From positions 14,185,172 through 14,249,171 of the forward strand of contig JAEMBT020000008.1 of the NCBI GenBank assembly GCA_018873245.2: 64,000 nucleotides of DNA. Reading direction: 5' to 3'. The DNA comes from Archegozetes longisetosus (Eukaryota; Arthropoda; Arachnida; Sarcoptiformes; Trhypochthoniidae). A program made the translations under genes and the position numbers. A model generated the notes under the pieces. It saw nothing but the letters and a program-made list of their open reading frames with translations. It was not told the DNA's origin and ran no database searches. Below, piece after piece: positions 1 through 13,920 of the stretch (the first letter of the stretch is position 1; each line of letters starts with the position of its first letter).

Positions 1-1319
1 CGTTTGATTATACAACTCAAAGCTCTTAATGTTGGGTTTGTCATGACTAATGAAAATTCATTATTGACTGGTTAGCATTACAAATAATATTTGACTTTTA
101 ACTGATACTCCATTTTAATGGTGTAGTACTAATGAGAAGAAGTGACTGTAAAGCTTGAAAGATAATAAGAAGTTAGAAGTGGGACCAGAAAGAGAAAATA
201 AGTGTGGAATAAATGAGTGTAGATAAGAGTTGAAAAGAGTGTTTTAATTATTGTGACTAACATCTACTTATAATAGTCTATAGATATAAGAAGTTAGGGC
301 GTGTGAAGTCTATCACTCCTTCCGTAAGAAGTAATTTGATAAATGAATTTTCCTCCTCTAAACATTTTTAATTATTTGCGTAAAAGATTGCCGCACTCTA
401 TCCATATGCATATAGTCAATCAAATGTTTAAGATAAATGTTTCAAATATATATTCGCAATATTTATTCACAATATATTTGTTTTCTATTTAAACATTTGA
501 GGTGAAAACTGGTTTATAAATTGGTATTATAAATAGAGAGGAGTTGTAACTAATATTTAGTAACTAACAATACTACTTTCTCAACTGTAACTTCTCAAAC
601 CATCTAACTCATTAGCATTATATTAAATAATATATTTCAATTTTCATTTCTATCAATTACTTCTCTTCAAATTATATATTCAATCATTTCAATACTGCTC
701 AACTTGTTCTCTTAGTTCAATTGAGGTGCTAAATAATTATCCTATCATTTTCTAAATGTGTTTTTATCCCTCAGATGTTTAGCAAATTAAGAAATGGCAC
801 TTTTATTGATTATAAAAATCGCTAACTAGTTAGTAATCTTTACATTAAGATCTATTTAAATCAATACTAATTTTGGCATAATAACTAAGTATGAATATAT
901 TCAACATTAGATACTCTATAGTTATCCTTCGTTCAGCTCAAAAATTCATAACTAAGAGAAGATTCATTTAATATTTATAATAGATTATTAAATTTTAATC
1001 TCCAACATAAGCTGTTTTATCAGAAAAATCGATTCAACTTTCGATTACGGCAAAATTATTTGCAAAAAATGGATAATTCAGTTGAGAATGAAATCTTGTA
1101 GAGGTTACTGTCTTAATAATAACGGAGTTGAATATGAAATATGCAGCCCTCCTGTTGGCCCTACAATAATAATATTGTACTTGATAAAACATTTACGGGC
1201 GTTCCATAAAAGCACACATTGCGTGGGAGAATAATACACCTGCTGCTCATCACTGTACATATGCATCATCATCTAAATCGTACAATGGATTGATCCCTAT
1301 TTTTATTGTACTTTCTATC

Positions 1320-1321
<2 letters not shown>

Positions 1322-1389
<68 letters not shown>
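1322..1389 (+). repeat. CT microsatellite, 68 bp
   Basis: Uninterrupted dinucleotide tract. Confidence 0.97.
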
Positions 1390-1392
<3 letters not shown>

Positions 1393-2744
1393 GACTTTAT
1401 GCTTACGCTTTATTGTCTTCTCTACCTTTTTATTTCTGTGTCGAAACGGTGTTAGCCCTTTGGAAACAAATCTAAAATATAAATAAATAAAAGCCATCTC
1501 AACTGAACCGTAGGCCTAAACAAGTTTGAAATGATAGAAATTTAGTTTTCAGTTTCTGAATCTACACAATATCTATAGTACTACGAACCCGATTAGCCAA
1601 CAATGAATAAACTTGTTTAATTGTTTTCTACTTCAATTTGATTGTATTTGAAGAAAAATAAAATTCGTTGATGTCAGAGTAAAATAATGGAAAAAAACTT
1701 AGATATAGCTCGGGGTAGAACTGAAAAAAGGATCAAAACTAAGGCATACTGAAACTTATTTGTTCTTGTGTTAATTTGTTTAGTTCTTATTGACAAAGAC
1801 TATAAGATTTATTTATTTTCGTCTGCAGTCTTCCATTTGATTGCACTAATCATTATTGAATTGCTAGAAGGGGTCAAAACAAGACAATTCACTCCCGATG
1901 CATACAAACGGAATTATATTTCTTTTTATATCTCTATTTCTATCTTCATCCATAAGGCTTTTGTCAAATTCAAAGTCTAATTTTTTGTTGACCGCTTTCC
2001 AAGAAAGTGTTGATCGTTTTTCAGTCTGAAATTGTTTGGGAGGCGTGTTGTGGGTGTGTTGGGTCATGTCTTCGGATTCGTATTTTGATTCGGATAGAAA
2101 ACATAGTATGTGAAGCTATAATATCGCAAAACTATTTATAATGATAACTTTCTACTGCTACTAATCACAACTCTAGTCTCTCGTACAGTTTCAACATGAA
2201 AAACATTTTCTGATAGTCAGACAGCAGGTTAGTAGAGGTGGGATGAGCTGCATCTACATCACGGACCATATTATAACTATGATTATTCCTCTTATTATTG
2301 CTTTTATCCTAACAAAAACTATTGAAAAAACTCACAGTATGTGAAAAATTGAAAATATGTTTTTTTGTGACTGCTAAAGTGTTGTGTATTTTTATAAGTT
2401 CTAACTTAGGGGCTATCGAATAGTTAATAGCTTAGGATTGAGCCGAATAAAAAAGATGGTAAAAGATGGTAAAAAATGGCAAAATATTGCAACTTTATAT
2501 ATGCTTAGCCCTTCATCTTGATTACTAGTCTTGCGACAACTCTCTTATCACTAGAATGTGGGCACAGTTTTTGCTATATTTACATTAGATTCTATTTTTT
2601 AAATCATATTTCATCTTATTTTTTCACTTAATCACTTCCAATAAGAACTAAAAGAGTTGATAAATATTTGACATTAGTATTTAGGATGAATTATGATAAA
2701 GAAAAAATAAGCGTAGTATTAGAGCTGGAGGTGATTGAGGTAGT

Positions 2745-2828
2745 CTTATTGAAGGAATCTTATAGAAGGAATCTTATAGAAGCAATCTTATTGAAGTAAT
2801 CTCATCGAAGCAATCCTATTGAAACAGC
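2745..2828 (+). repeat. 14-bp minisatellite, 6 copies
   Basis: Units of CTTATTGAAGGAAT with one to four changes each, in exact 14-bp register. Confidence 0.9.
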
Positions 2829-3364
2829 GGTCAAACGATATGATGTTTAATATAATTTGCTAACGAACCGAAACAGGTTTTATTTCTTACATGCATAGAT
2901 TAAAGTACATGAACTTAACTTATTTTGGATCGACATAAGTCACTTTTAGAAAAATAAATATTTTCAAAGCTCTCCCCTTATCATTAAAGGCAATAATAAA
3001 CACTGCCAACAAACTCAACTATATATCTAAAACTTTAACGATTCTAATCGATTTGAATCGTGACAATCTATTACGGATTGGTATAAATAAATGCGTAATT
3101 AAATAGATTTGGAGGCCATAGAAAAATAGCGAATATTTGGAACTAGGCTTTGAAAAGTTAAAATCTAGGACTAACGTTTGAAAAGTTAAGCTTTACTACG
3201 ATTTTGATTGCATTACTTTAGTTAATATTGGAATGTGGTTCAAGTCCAACCATCAGACTTCATTATTGATCCTGCGATAACAAATAAGACATAAATTTCT
3301 TTTTTATGTAATATATATTCGCAAATGCGGTTCTTGTGATACAACAAAAGATTTACTGTATTGC

Positions 3365-3560
3365 ATGTTCTGCCCATCGGCTTCGCAACCCATCTCTAGA
3401 ACAAAGCCTCGTGTTTATCATCGAATAGCCCCCCGTTTGGGGAATCTGACATTGAGCCAGTCTGACCCGTACAGTCAGTTTGTTGTCAGATGTAAAGTTG
3501 CCGTGTGTTTGATGAACCTACTATTGAGTGGTATGCACAAGAAGGCTCCCCCTCTTACCT
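3365..3560. other. GC-richer patch of unknown nature
   Basis: A stretch distinctly richer in G and C than its surroundings. The + frame is open for 85 codons (starting near FCPSASQPISRTKP) but matches nothing I know; the minus strand has stops in all frames. Part of it resembles a site in TBC1D30 intron 3 (52023-52044), so a decayed mobile element is possible. Confidence 0.35.
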
Positions 3561-3640
3561 GTTTGCAGAAGTTAGTAGTTCTTTGTTTTTATGTATTTTT
3601 TGATACTAAGTTTGATTTTTAATACTAATGATAGACAAAT

Positions 3641-3766
3641 TTAGGTTAGGTTAGATTGGGTTAGACTGGGTTAGATTGGGTTAGACTGGGTTAGATTGGG
3701 TTAGACTGGGTTAGATTGGGTTAGATTGGGTTAGATTGGGTTAGGTTAGATTAGGTTAGGTTAGAC
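3641..3766 (+). repeat. Telomere-like TTAGG / TTAGATTGGG array
   Basis: TTAGG units flank about ten 10-bp units, TTAGATTGGG and TTAGACTGGG. The two forms alternate for the first part, making a 20-bp higher-order unit, then give way to TTAGATTGGG alone. TTAGG is the ancestral arthropod telomere repeat. Confidence 0.85.
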
Positions 3767-4723
3767 CTTCTTCTACAGTAGTCATGCACTTAAGTTGAAG
3801 AGCTTTTTCCAAGTTTTTTAATCTCTAACTTCTGAAATCATTTATTATAAGAGTCTTTGGAGTCTCTGACAAGATTTGTTTTGGTATAACTTTGAGTAAA
3901 GCTAGAGATTTGTTGGTTTAACAGTTAGACTGTAATTCATAAAGTTCTAAGACTTGTTTAAGATTTATTGGACTGATGTTTTCCTAAAAAGTTAGTTCAA
4001 TCTTTTCTTGGCTTCTGGCTCCTCCATCCCTTAGGACTTAGTGTTTATTATATTTTTCAACATAAAACTACTTATAATAGTAATAATAGCAGCGGAACAT
4101 TCCCAGAATAAGTTCAAATTAAGATTAATTCCAAGTGTGTTCTGCATTATTGCATTTAATACCTCATATGTATTCATAAGTTGAAATCTCTTTATTTTTA
4201 CTCTTATTACCACTGTTGAGAATGTTTGCCTCAACATTATATACCTTTAATAAATACTTTTCTATCCTTTCACTAAAATTAGTCCATTATAACTTGGATT
4301 GTTTCGTGAAACCTGCATATCTATTTAATAATTGATTACATCATATTATTTCTCAGAATTGATGTTCACTCAAACATCTAGAATACTTTCTAAAAAATCG
4401 ATCATTTTCTCAGAAATAGATCAGTTACATAAAAAACACGAGTAAATAGTTTCTCAACAAAATCAATTTGTGTTTCAAATCATAGCAAAGTATTTTTAGA
4501 TCAGTATTGACTTATAATGACAAATCAGTGACTAAGATAAGAAACTTATCTCAAGTGGTTGAGTGGTGGGAACAATTTAATATGAGTGCATGTCACGAAC
4601 AAATGTCTAGCAAAAAGCACTTCACTTATAGTTTGTCATTTAGACAAAGTTTTGTTTTATTCACAAATACAATCATTGATCCTGAATATAAACTAAATCT
4701 ATATATAGTTTTGATCGTATCGT

Positions 4724-4724
<1 letters not shown>

Positions 4725-4752
<28 letters not shown>
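4725..4752 (+). repeat. CT microsatellite, 28 bp
   Basis: Uninterrupted dinucleotide tract. Confidence 0.95.
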
Positions 4753-4755
<3 letters not shown>

Positions 4756-5022
4756 ATTTACTATTTAATGCACTATTTCTCATCTAAATTCGGTCTATTC
4801 CTTTCGATATCTTTTTTCGATATGTTCTAGTAAGTCATTTAAAATATCAATGGGGAGTCACAAAAATCAGTTCTACCACTCCATGGTCTCCTGCAACGCA
4901 TAAATATATGTTTTTCAATTCGACACACACTTAAATCGACTGAATTTCTACTAGAGATAAACAGATTCCTACTAGTAATGCGCTTTTTTGTGTAGTTTTG
5001 TTACTATTGTTGATATTACTAG

Positions 5023-5112
5023 CATTGCTGGCATAGCTGCCATCATTGCCATCGCTGCCATTGCTTCCATTGCTTCCATTGCTTCCATTGCTTCCATTGC
5101 TTCCATTGCTGC
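5023..5112 (+). repeat. 9-bp minisatellite (GCTTCCATT)
   Basis: About ten units; the first four are diverged (GCTGCCATC, GCCATTGCT forms), the last five identical. Confidence 0.9.
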
Positions 5113-5821
5113 CCGTTTTATAGACTCCCCTCAGTTATGTCCATCTCTCCCTTTATAAAAGATTTTACACTCACTTTTATAGACTCAATTTATGAAATAA
5201 ATATCGAAAATAGTCATAAAATATCGATTTGAGTTGAAAATAAAAATATCGTTTCTATGTGACAATTACGAGAAAGATTGTGAGTTGTAACCAAATCAGA
5301 TAGAAGTTAGAATTGGCCAAAAGCAAGTGTCATCTATAATATACTAATATGGCATGAACTTTGCGTTCAAACTTATTATAATAATGCGTGCCTTACGACG
5401 TCGATTTAACATAAATTGATACACGGTTTCATATTTATAACTGGAATCACGCACAAATACTTTTGTATTGATAGAACTGATGTTAGCTTATACTCATCCC
5501 CATTCAAATCCTAGCAATGATTGAGTTTGACATATCTGTCAGTCGAGTTCGTAGTGAATTTGGTAAAACTAAGATTTACTCATTTTTATTAACTAATTTG
5601 TTGAAATGTATATTTGAACAAAAATGATTCAATTCTAACATGATAAACAATAAATTTAATTAAAAACTCAAACTATTTATTCTATCTTGTTAGCTTAATG
5701 TCATTACTTTCGTTCTTATGTAAATAAATCCTATTTTTTAAGACAAACTTTAATTCCAGCTAAATATTCAATATTTGCTCAAAAGGCAACTTCATAATGA
5801 TCAACTAATTAAGTCAAGCTA

Positions 5822-5890
5822 GGGCTTCAACTGGGGTTCGAGTTGGGGCTCGAGTTGGGGCTCGAGTTGGGGCTCGAGTTGGGCTCGAGC
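5822..5890 (+). repeat. 12-bp minisatellite (GGGGCTCGAGTT)
   Basis: Five to six units, each carrying a CTCGAG palindrome except the first. GC-rich against the local background. Confidence 0.9.
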
Positions 5891-7440
5891 TATGGCTAGA
5901 ATTAGATAGAGTTTGATAATGAACCTGATAGAAGAGCTGATTAAATATTCATAAATTTACTATAGTTTAATCTTGAATGAAACGCCTTTTGGGCAAAACA
6001 ATATTAAAATCAATTTCAATGAAATATGAATGAAACTAGAATTTAATCAAATGATTTAATATTGCGATACTGACCAACGTTAGACTCAATAATTTTTCTG
6101 TTAGATAAGTTCTCTTTCAGCATTTGATTTGTCATATAGAGAAATTGATTTGAGATATAAGTTAAGGTAAACGTTTTATATTTTATACTTTCGCTTCAGA
6201 TAAAAACTAATCAATTTGAGTAGTCTTTCAAACTGAAAAGATTGCGATAACTTCTGACTTGGAAAAACTTACTTCTGCTTAAATTGCTCTTTGATCGGAT
6301 GTCCTTCAAATGGTAACTGGATACTATTGTTTTTATCTAACTTTCTTTTTTTACTCTTAAAACTATCTTAAACTTACTCTTCACCCAATGCCTAAACGTT
6401 ATATTTATCCTCAATCTTCAACAGGTATTTCATTGAAATTTCAATTGATTTTCAAAATGTAATTTGAGAGTGTTTTCAATATTTTTAGTTCTTTCACTTT
6501 AAATGTATTTCAATTTAAATAAATTCCAAAAAATAAAATAAGTTTGTGTTGCATAAAAATCTATATATTTGTCTACGTATTTGCTGTTATTTTCCCAAAC
6601 ATTCTCTCGATAAACAGATAACTCAAAAATGTTCAGCTCAGAAAATGTTTTGCCGACAAATTTGCAGATTTATATGCATATTGTTAGCTCAAATACAATT
6701 CAGAAAACGAGAAATATGTGCTCGACAAAATTTTATTAAAGTCACTGACCGTGCCAGAAACCCCGCTAGTACTATACCAATCATATTTAGCTTGATATGC
6801 TCTCCGACTCTACCCTATTGTTTTATAGCTTTAAATTTGGATTGTTCAGTATTTTATTTTATTTTATTTAGCACTAATTATGAAAAATTGAGAATATTTT
6901 TTATTTAAATATATAAATATTATTGGATAGAGTTGGCTCGATATTAGAGCTAGAGATGCCTAGGAGTGCCTGTGGGTGTCTGTGCTCCCTCAACCCCTAC
7001 TGGCTTTGTCACCGATCAAAGGTAGTACCAATACTACTACTGTAATAAAAGTAGAGCTCATATTGATTACATAAATCCAGTCTGTGTTTGATATAAGTAA
7101 AAACGGTTGTAATGCAAGATATTATTGTCCAAAAGCTTTTATTACTTTTATTATATATGTTTTGGTATTTTGCGAATTCTCTCTGGTCTCTCATTGTGTT
7201 TGGTGTCAGTCAACCACACCCTCTACTCATTGTTTATCCACACCAAATATGCCACAGAAGTTGGTGTGACTTCAATTGAAAACCATATAGTTCTTAAGTT
7301 TATTGTTCATATGGTATAACATTAATCAAATGGGAATTAATTAATAAAACCTATCATTTTTACATTCTAATATTTCAATCATATATAAGGGTGTGATTGA
7401 CAAATAGTTTGTTTATATTTTATTCTCTATTCAACAATGT

Positions 7441-7508
7441 TCTTCATCCTACTCAAGAATATTCTCCATCCTACTCAACAATATTCTCCATCCCACTCAA
7501 GAATATTC
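7441..7508 (+). repeat. 22-bp minisatellite, 3 copies
   Basis: Three copies of TCTCCATCCTACTCAAGAAT-like sequence at 7441, 7463 and 7485. Confidence 0.88.
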
Positions 7509-8880
7509 TTTATTTCTATTCAATCTGACTGTTGAGATAACAAAACTTTGCGTTTATTTAACATAAATGTTTGATTGAGATAAACAGTTTTGAGTGGATT
7601 AATAGGAAGAAATAGTTAGAAAAATACATGTGATGTATATTTAATAAACGTTGTGAGAAGTGATAAGAAAGCGTTAAAAGAAACCAGTAATTATTTACTA
7701 CATGCGAGACTATTATTTGCATTAATAATGACTTTGTGGGAGCAAACAATAGTTGATAAGTGATTAGTAAATTGGATTAGTGTAGTAATAATAGATTGGA
7801 TGTGGTGCACATTTACTCCATTCAACTAAATCAAAATGAATCACATTTACTTGTTTGAGTAACTTCTAACTGACTAACTTCTAACTGACTAACTTTCCAC
7901 TCACATACCATATTAATATTAACTCACTTTTTATTACTTCTACCCATACTTTACTTTCACATTGAATTCGTGCGAATCAACGTTTTTTTAATATCAATAT
8001 AAAACTTAGATTATATACATTTTATTAGATAATAATATACCTTTACAACTCTAACTTTTACTATTTTTCAACTGAATATTATTTTTAGTGCCATACATGT
8101 TATATATTGAGGTAGATTTTCTACCATAACCTACTTTTATGGCGACTTTCGTTTGATACAATTCAAAAATATTATTAACCAAAGTTTGGTTACCAAACGT
8201 GAAATTTAATTTCGCTCCACTTGGCTCTCATATGACAACGTATTTTATAGTAAAATACAGTTTTTCTTATTATCAAGCGCATTATGAAGTGTTTCGATGG
8301 AAAGTTAGGATAAGAAATTTTAGAGTATATAAAACTATTTTGTATTCTTATTCTCAAAAGTGGCTTTATTTTCTTGTGGGTCTGATTATCTTTTATTCTC
8401 TTTATGGCATGAAAATAAATTGTCTAAAGCATAGTATTAATACAGTTACTCTTATATATAAGCAACCAACTATCATTTCCCATTTTGTTGAGTTAGATGC
8501 TAAATTCTGATATTATTTCTAATCATAAATTTCTTTTAACTCATTAAAGAGTTATACATCTCTTTTTGAAACCATTTCTTTATTATTTAACTTCATATAT
8601 GCTCACTAAGTATTTGAATCTTGCTTTAACTGTAGGCACTGATTCCTATGCAGTTCAGTCTTACTTGAATACTTGAACAGATCTTATAAAGTTTTTTCAG
8701 TCCAAATGGGGAATTAAAAATCAAGAATTACTCTAAATGAAAGATAGCACAGATGTAAGTTATCAAACCAAAACCAAAATGTAATTTAGCCAAAGTGCTC
8801 ACAGCAGTTGTTGGTCTCAATATTTCTGATTATTCGTATTTACTTGGAATTGGCTCCGAATAGCTGATGCTCTCTTAGTA

Positions 8881-8883
<3 letters not shown>

Positions 8884-8916
<33 letters not shown>
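8884..8916 (+). repeat. CT microsatellite, 33 bp
   Basis: Uninterrupted dinucleotide tract. Confidence 0.95.
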
Positions 8917-8919
<3 letters not shown>

Positions 8920-9153
8920 TGAGTCACCCTTCATTCTGGTTGTCTATCTCACACTGATGTTTCTGGAACATTACATTTGCATGAGAGATAAAATCACTTT
9001 AAATCGTATTTGGAATATTGCGTAGCGGAGAAGTAGCTGAATAGTAGAGAAATTTTATTTCTACTATTTCTATTACTATGGAAATATCAGAAATAGGTAT
9101 GTTTGCCTTCTCTATGCCTATGGCTACTATTTTTATGTTGTCATTTCGTTCAG

Positions 9154-9208
9154 CATCAGCCAGATAAGTTGTACATCAGCCAGATAAGTTCCGCATCAGC
9201 CAGATGGC
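9154..9208 (+). repeat. 20-bp minisatellite, 3 copies
   Basis: CATCAGCCAGATAAGTT recurs at 9154 and 9174, and in shorter form at 9194. Confidence 0.88.
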
Positions 9209-12200
9209 TATTTTCATTCATTGGCCCCTTGAGGGATACACAACTCTACCTCTATATTACATTCTAATACTAACTATTCTCCATTATGCTAAATTCTCTA
9301 ATCCTTACTCACTAACTTCTATCTTCTTTCCATTCCTTCTCATTCTAAACTTTAACCCATTTTAACACTCAATTCCGTACTTTACCTCACACTTTAATTT
9401 CTTTCAATTGAACCAAAATTTCTAATTCTGATCTAATTGTACAGATCTACAGATTCTGCTAATTGTGTTTGGTACATTAGTTGAAATTCTAGTCTACTAG
9501 TTGCCGTGAATTGTGAATGATATAGACTGTGAATAAGGGCCTATTAGCTGACTGACCAAAACTAGCAATTGATCAACTGTTTAATCTGACGGCATGAATA
9601 GGCAGTCATAGCTAATTGATTACCGGTTGAAAGAATAGTATTTTTATCACATTGCCATCTATTTAATTATATTGTATGTGCTTTTGTTTTCTAATTTAGG
9701 ATCTCTCTACGGAAACGAAATACAATTTGAAACGCATCAAATAATACTGTTATGATTAGGGAAAACGTTTTTTAATTTATATCTGACATTTTCAACATTG
9801 TGACTCACATTTCTCAGTTATTCTTGTTACTCATTTGTACTATCTTTCCTTATTCTGACAGAGTCAACCATTCCAACTATTCATCATACCCGTTCAGTCT
9901 AAATGAGATTAGTATTCATTTCAGAATCGCTTCTCTCAACTGAACCAATAAATTTTCAATTTTTCTTTTCATTTATAAACTTAATTGAACGTAAAATTTC
10001 TTCTGATAAAATTAATAATATAGTAGATTTTGTTTAACTGTCACACGCAGTTAAACGGTTTTTGAAAAGAGATTAAATGAAAGTTTATTTTTACTATTTT
10101 CAAAAAAGGCATTTAAAACTGTATGTTCAATTTAAACAGGTTTAACTGTATAAAAAATAATTGAAGCAAAAATATTTGATCAAATATAATCTTCAATTCT
10201 TTTGAAAATTGGATTACTATAAAAGGATAGAATCTTATAAAGTAATTTTTCAGCTCTATTCAAACGGCTTCAGTTGATGAATCTAGTTGAATAAATGTAT
10301 AGTATTTAGATTGTAGTAATTATTATACACTAAAGGTGAACCATAATGCATACAAATGGCAATTTGGAAATATTTAGTGCAAATATCGATCTGTTTTGAA
10401 AATAGCAGATACGCTACAAGTTTAAAATCTATTATCTCAACAAACCCTGACTGAGTGAAACATATAATTTTACTTAATAAGTGAACAGCACTGGTTGTTC
10501 TATACTATTTCTATATGAGCTTTTAATCCCAAACTATCACTATCTAATCAGTCCCTTCTTTCTAACTTTCTTTACTCCTATCTAATTCAAACTTTCTCTA
10601 CTCGTAATTACAGCACTCATGAGAGCTCATATTAAAAATAGCTCTCATCAGATCGGCTTACGATCCAATTTATTATATAATAAACAACATTGTTATTCAT
10701 TATAATATAAGTGCTTTGAGTGCTCTTCAAAACTAACAGCAAAAAAGAATTTCTGGTAATGATATCATATTTACATATATTGTAGAGTGGATTGAAGTTG
10801 TGTTATATTAGAAAGACCAAAATACGTCTGATTGTGAGATACAGGACTGCTTAGTTATAGTTGATGTTGAGTTGGCGTTTGATCATATATGCAATAAATT
10901 ATAATTGCTATTTCGCCTTTATACTAATAATCCTACCCCACTAAATCAATACTTTAACCCAACTAAACCCTATTCTCGAGCCATCACTCTCAATGAACTA
11001 CACCGACTACTTTCATCTTTAGTTTGCTACGCAATCTTACTTTTCCTCTTACTTTCCTCTTCATCTCTTGCGTCTACTAATTATAAATTTTTTATTCTAT
11101 ATTATTTAATGTACTCCTAATTTTACGTTAAGTATTCGATCAATAGATAAGAAAATAGGAAAATGACAGACTCTATAACTAATTCATTGAGAGCTTAAAC
11201 ACAGACATAAGTTTATAAGAATGATAATAATAACATCTGGTCGTAGCAATCAAACTCATAATACGATATTAATGTTACTCAAATAGTGTCTATTAGTTAG
11301 TGCTCTGCAACGCTATTATACTATTAGCTAATTGTGTTTCTTATATGAGTTATTCGTTAGTGGCATATGGGATACAAATAATATATTATTACCCAATGTC
11401 AGCCTAAAAGCCCAACTACAAAGGGTCACAGCTATAAATTATTGTGACTTTAGATTAACCGTAAGATTAGGTTAGTTTCGGAAAGCTTTGTCGCTAGTAT
11501 GCTTTCAGTTTGGCTGTAGTTTGGCTGCAGTTTGGCTATAGTCTACTTGCAGTTTGCTTTCAGCTTGCGTCTCATTCTCTAAGTGTTTTCATAAATTTAA
11601 CCATCACCTGTTAGAGTATTATGGCTTATCGTATATTTTCTTTTGTTTGCCCATCTCTCTCCTTAGATCTTGATCTCTAATTTTCTAAATATATTAATCT
11701 TTGCAGCTATTATTGAAACGCGAATAATAAGGCTCTTCTAAGCAGAACATGTCTTCTTTTTTATATTACTTCATATATATTCAGCTTTTTTTGATCAAAG
11801 GAATTTCTGGCAATTATAGCCAACTGAAAAACAAAGAACAATATAAGCAATATTTATGATTAGCAGCGATGGCATATATCTAGTTTGTGTAACATAAAAA
11901 CGTTGGACGTTTTGCCGCTACTGGTTCTATGACTTATGCATATGGTTTGCGATTTTATGGTCGAAAGCAAACTAAATTGGCTTCACATAAGATGGAAAAA
12001 ACGCATTGCTCTACTTGGACTTCAGTTGATTCATGGTTTTGATGAATCAATGAGACGACTGAAGCCGAAGAGCGTCAATTCAAAATAGCTTTGACTATCC
12101 CTCAGGCAGCAGGTATTGAACGTTGCAATAATTTATCTTTTTTCGGATGAACAGAAATTCGGATTATAGGGATATTCGGATGGAATATTTGATGCCTCGA

Positions 12201-12659
12201 TCTTTCCTTCTGGCTCAGACCCATTTCCATTTATTGGGTATTTTTCGTCAGATCGGATATCAAAAATAGCATTAAACTAACCATGACTGAAATTCGAAAT
12301 GAAAAAATGCACTCAACGGTAATGAATTCAACAGTAATGAATTCTATGCGCACACTTCCCAAAACAGGGTGAAAATCGTTGCCGAATCACATGGAAATAA
12401 TGCTTTTTACTTATTGTAGGTGCTTTTCTATCTTCATTCTTTTTTACATTGACCGCAATGCAATTAAATACTTATTCCTATTTCGCATACACTCCCCAAT
12501 CGTGCGCCGAATTTGCCAGACTTTGCACATAACATAGACTCATCTTTGTTTTGAAGGTCTGGCCTTATGTCCGATAGGAATTTTGAGAGAGGGGATCGAG
12601 AAGTAACATAAGATTCGATTAGATATGATTCGACTAAGTGTAAGACTAGTTTTGTTAAG

Positions 12660-12716
12660 TTAGTCTGAGTTAGTCTGAGTTAGTCTGAATTAGTTTGTCT
12701 GAATTAGTTTGTCTAG
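12660..12716 (+). repeat. Short tandem repeat (GTTAGTCTGA)
   Basis: Three 10-bp units of GTTAGTCTGA, then a variant 15-bp unit (ATTAGTTTGTCTGAA). Confidence 0.8.
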
Positions 12717-13131
12717 TGATACGGCATTAGTGCACGAATCGGCTGATCATCCATAAGGGAATTTATATTTCAAAGTAAACCACACAATACAATATTTACT
12801 AGTTTAGTTAGTTTCCTTTTGCCCAATCTCCCTATTCTGACCACTTTGTCAGACATAAACTGATCTAATACAAGGATCACTTCAAGTTAACATTAACTAT
12901 ACATTCCATTCTCGATATAGTAAAGTCCATATCTTTTTCAGTTCAACTTATTTTCCATTTGATTTCATTTCAAATCTACTTTCACTAACTACTAGATTCC
13001 GATTTAAACCTACTAAATTGATTTTCAGAAATGCCCCAACAACTTATGTATTTAATTATAAATGGTTCAAATACATTTCTATTTTTGTTCGACATGTAGA
13101 CAGATTAGAGAGTATGTAAAAGAAATTGATG

Positions 13132-13137
<6 letters not shown>

Positions 13138-13170
<33 letters not shown>
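13138..13170 (+). repeat. GA microsatellite
   Basis: Uninterrupted GA tract. With a short GA run near 19199 it is the exception to the CT-on-plus-strand pattern. Confidence 0.95.
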
Positions 13171-13171
<1 letters not shown>

Positions 13172-13859
13172 GGAGAAATGGAGATGAGGTGCTGAAGAGA
13201 TGCGGTTAGATCGTAGTGGTTAAAGTGAAAGTGGGATTTGGGTCAATACTTAGACATGGTATGCAATTTGGTGCACATGTGTTTATCGCAAAACCTACAA
13301 AACTGATTCTCCATCGATTCTAAGTTTTACGCAACATTTTATGTTTTCTCTCATTCTAAACCACTTTTCATATTCATTTTCTCCTCTTTTCACTTTGTCT
13401 GACTTTTTATTCTTTCAATTTGAGAGATTCCCACGCCTCAGAGAAAGTATAGTATTCTGAATATTCTGAATATTCTCAATATTCGCAATTATTCAGAAAT
13501 CCAAAATAGATTTCTAAGGAATCAAATCGACTTTTGGCACACTCAAGTGCTTGACTTTAGACAAAATTTAGTTGAGATGAAAAGCAGATCCATACTTGCA
13601 ATCGATATATTTATATAATATTTTCAATTAAATTAATAAAACAGATTACTTAACATAGACTTGATGTGTTTTGTTAGTGAAACAAATTCGATCGTATCTA
13701 TACATACAATGAGTCAGATCTTCTCAATGAACACTTGCATAAAAGCTCGCGTAATTTCATGTTTCAATGGTGAAAGCGTTGCAATGTGTTTCTCCCTAGC
13801 TAAATCTCATTTATCGCTATTTTCCTGCAAAGCGAATCAAACCATTGGCCACCACTTTA

Positions 13860-13878
13860 ATGTATGTGTATGTATGTA

Positions 13879-13918
<40 letters not shown>
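13860..13918 (+). repeat. TG/TATG microsatellite
   Basis: TATG units passing into a pure TG run. Confidence 0.95.

Positions 13919-13920
<2 letters not shown>

Noticed and set aside
8199-8510. 103-codon + strand open frame
   Set aside because: AT-rich composition dominated by Tyr, Phe, Ile and Lys, with no recognisable motif and no supporting splice context.
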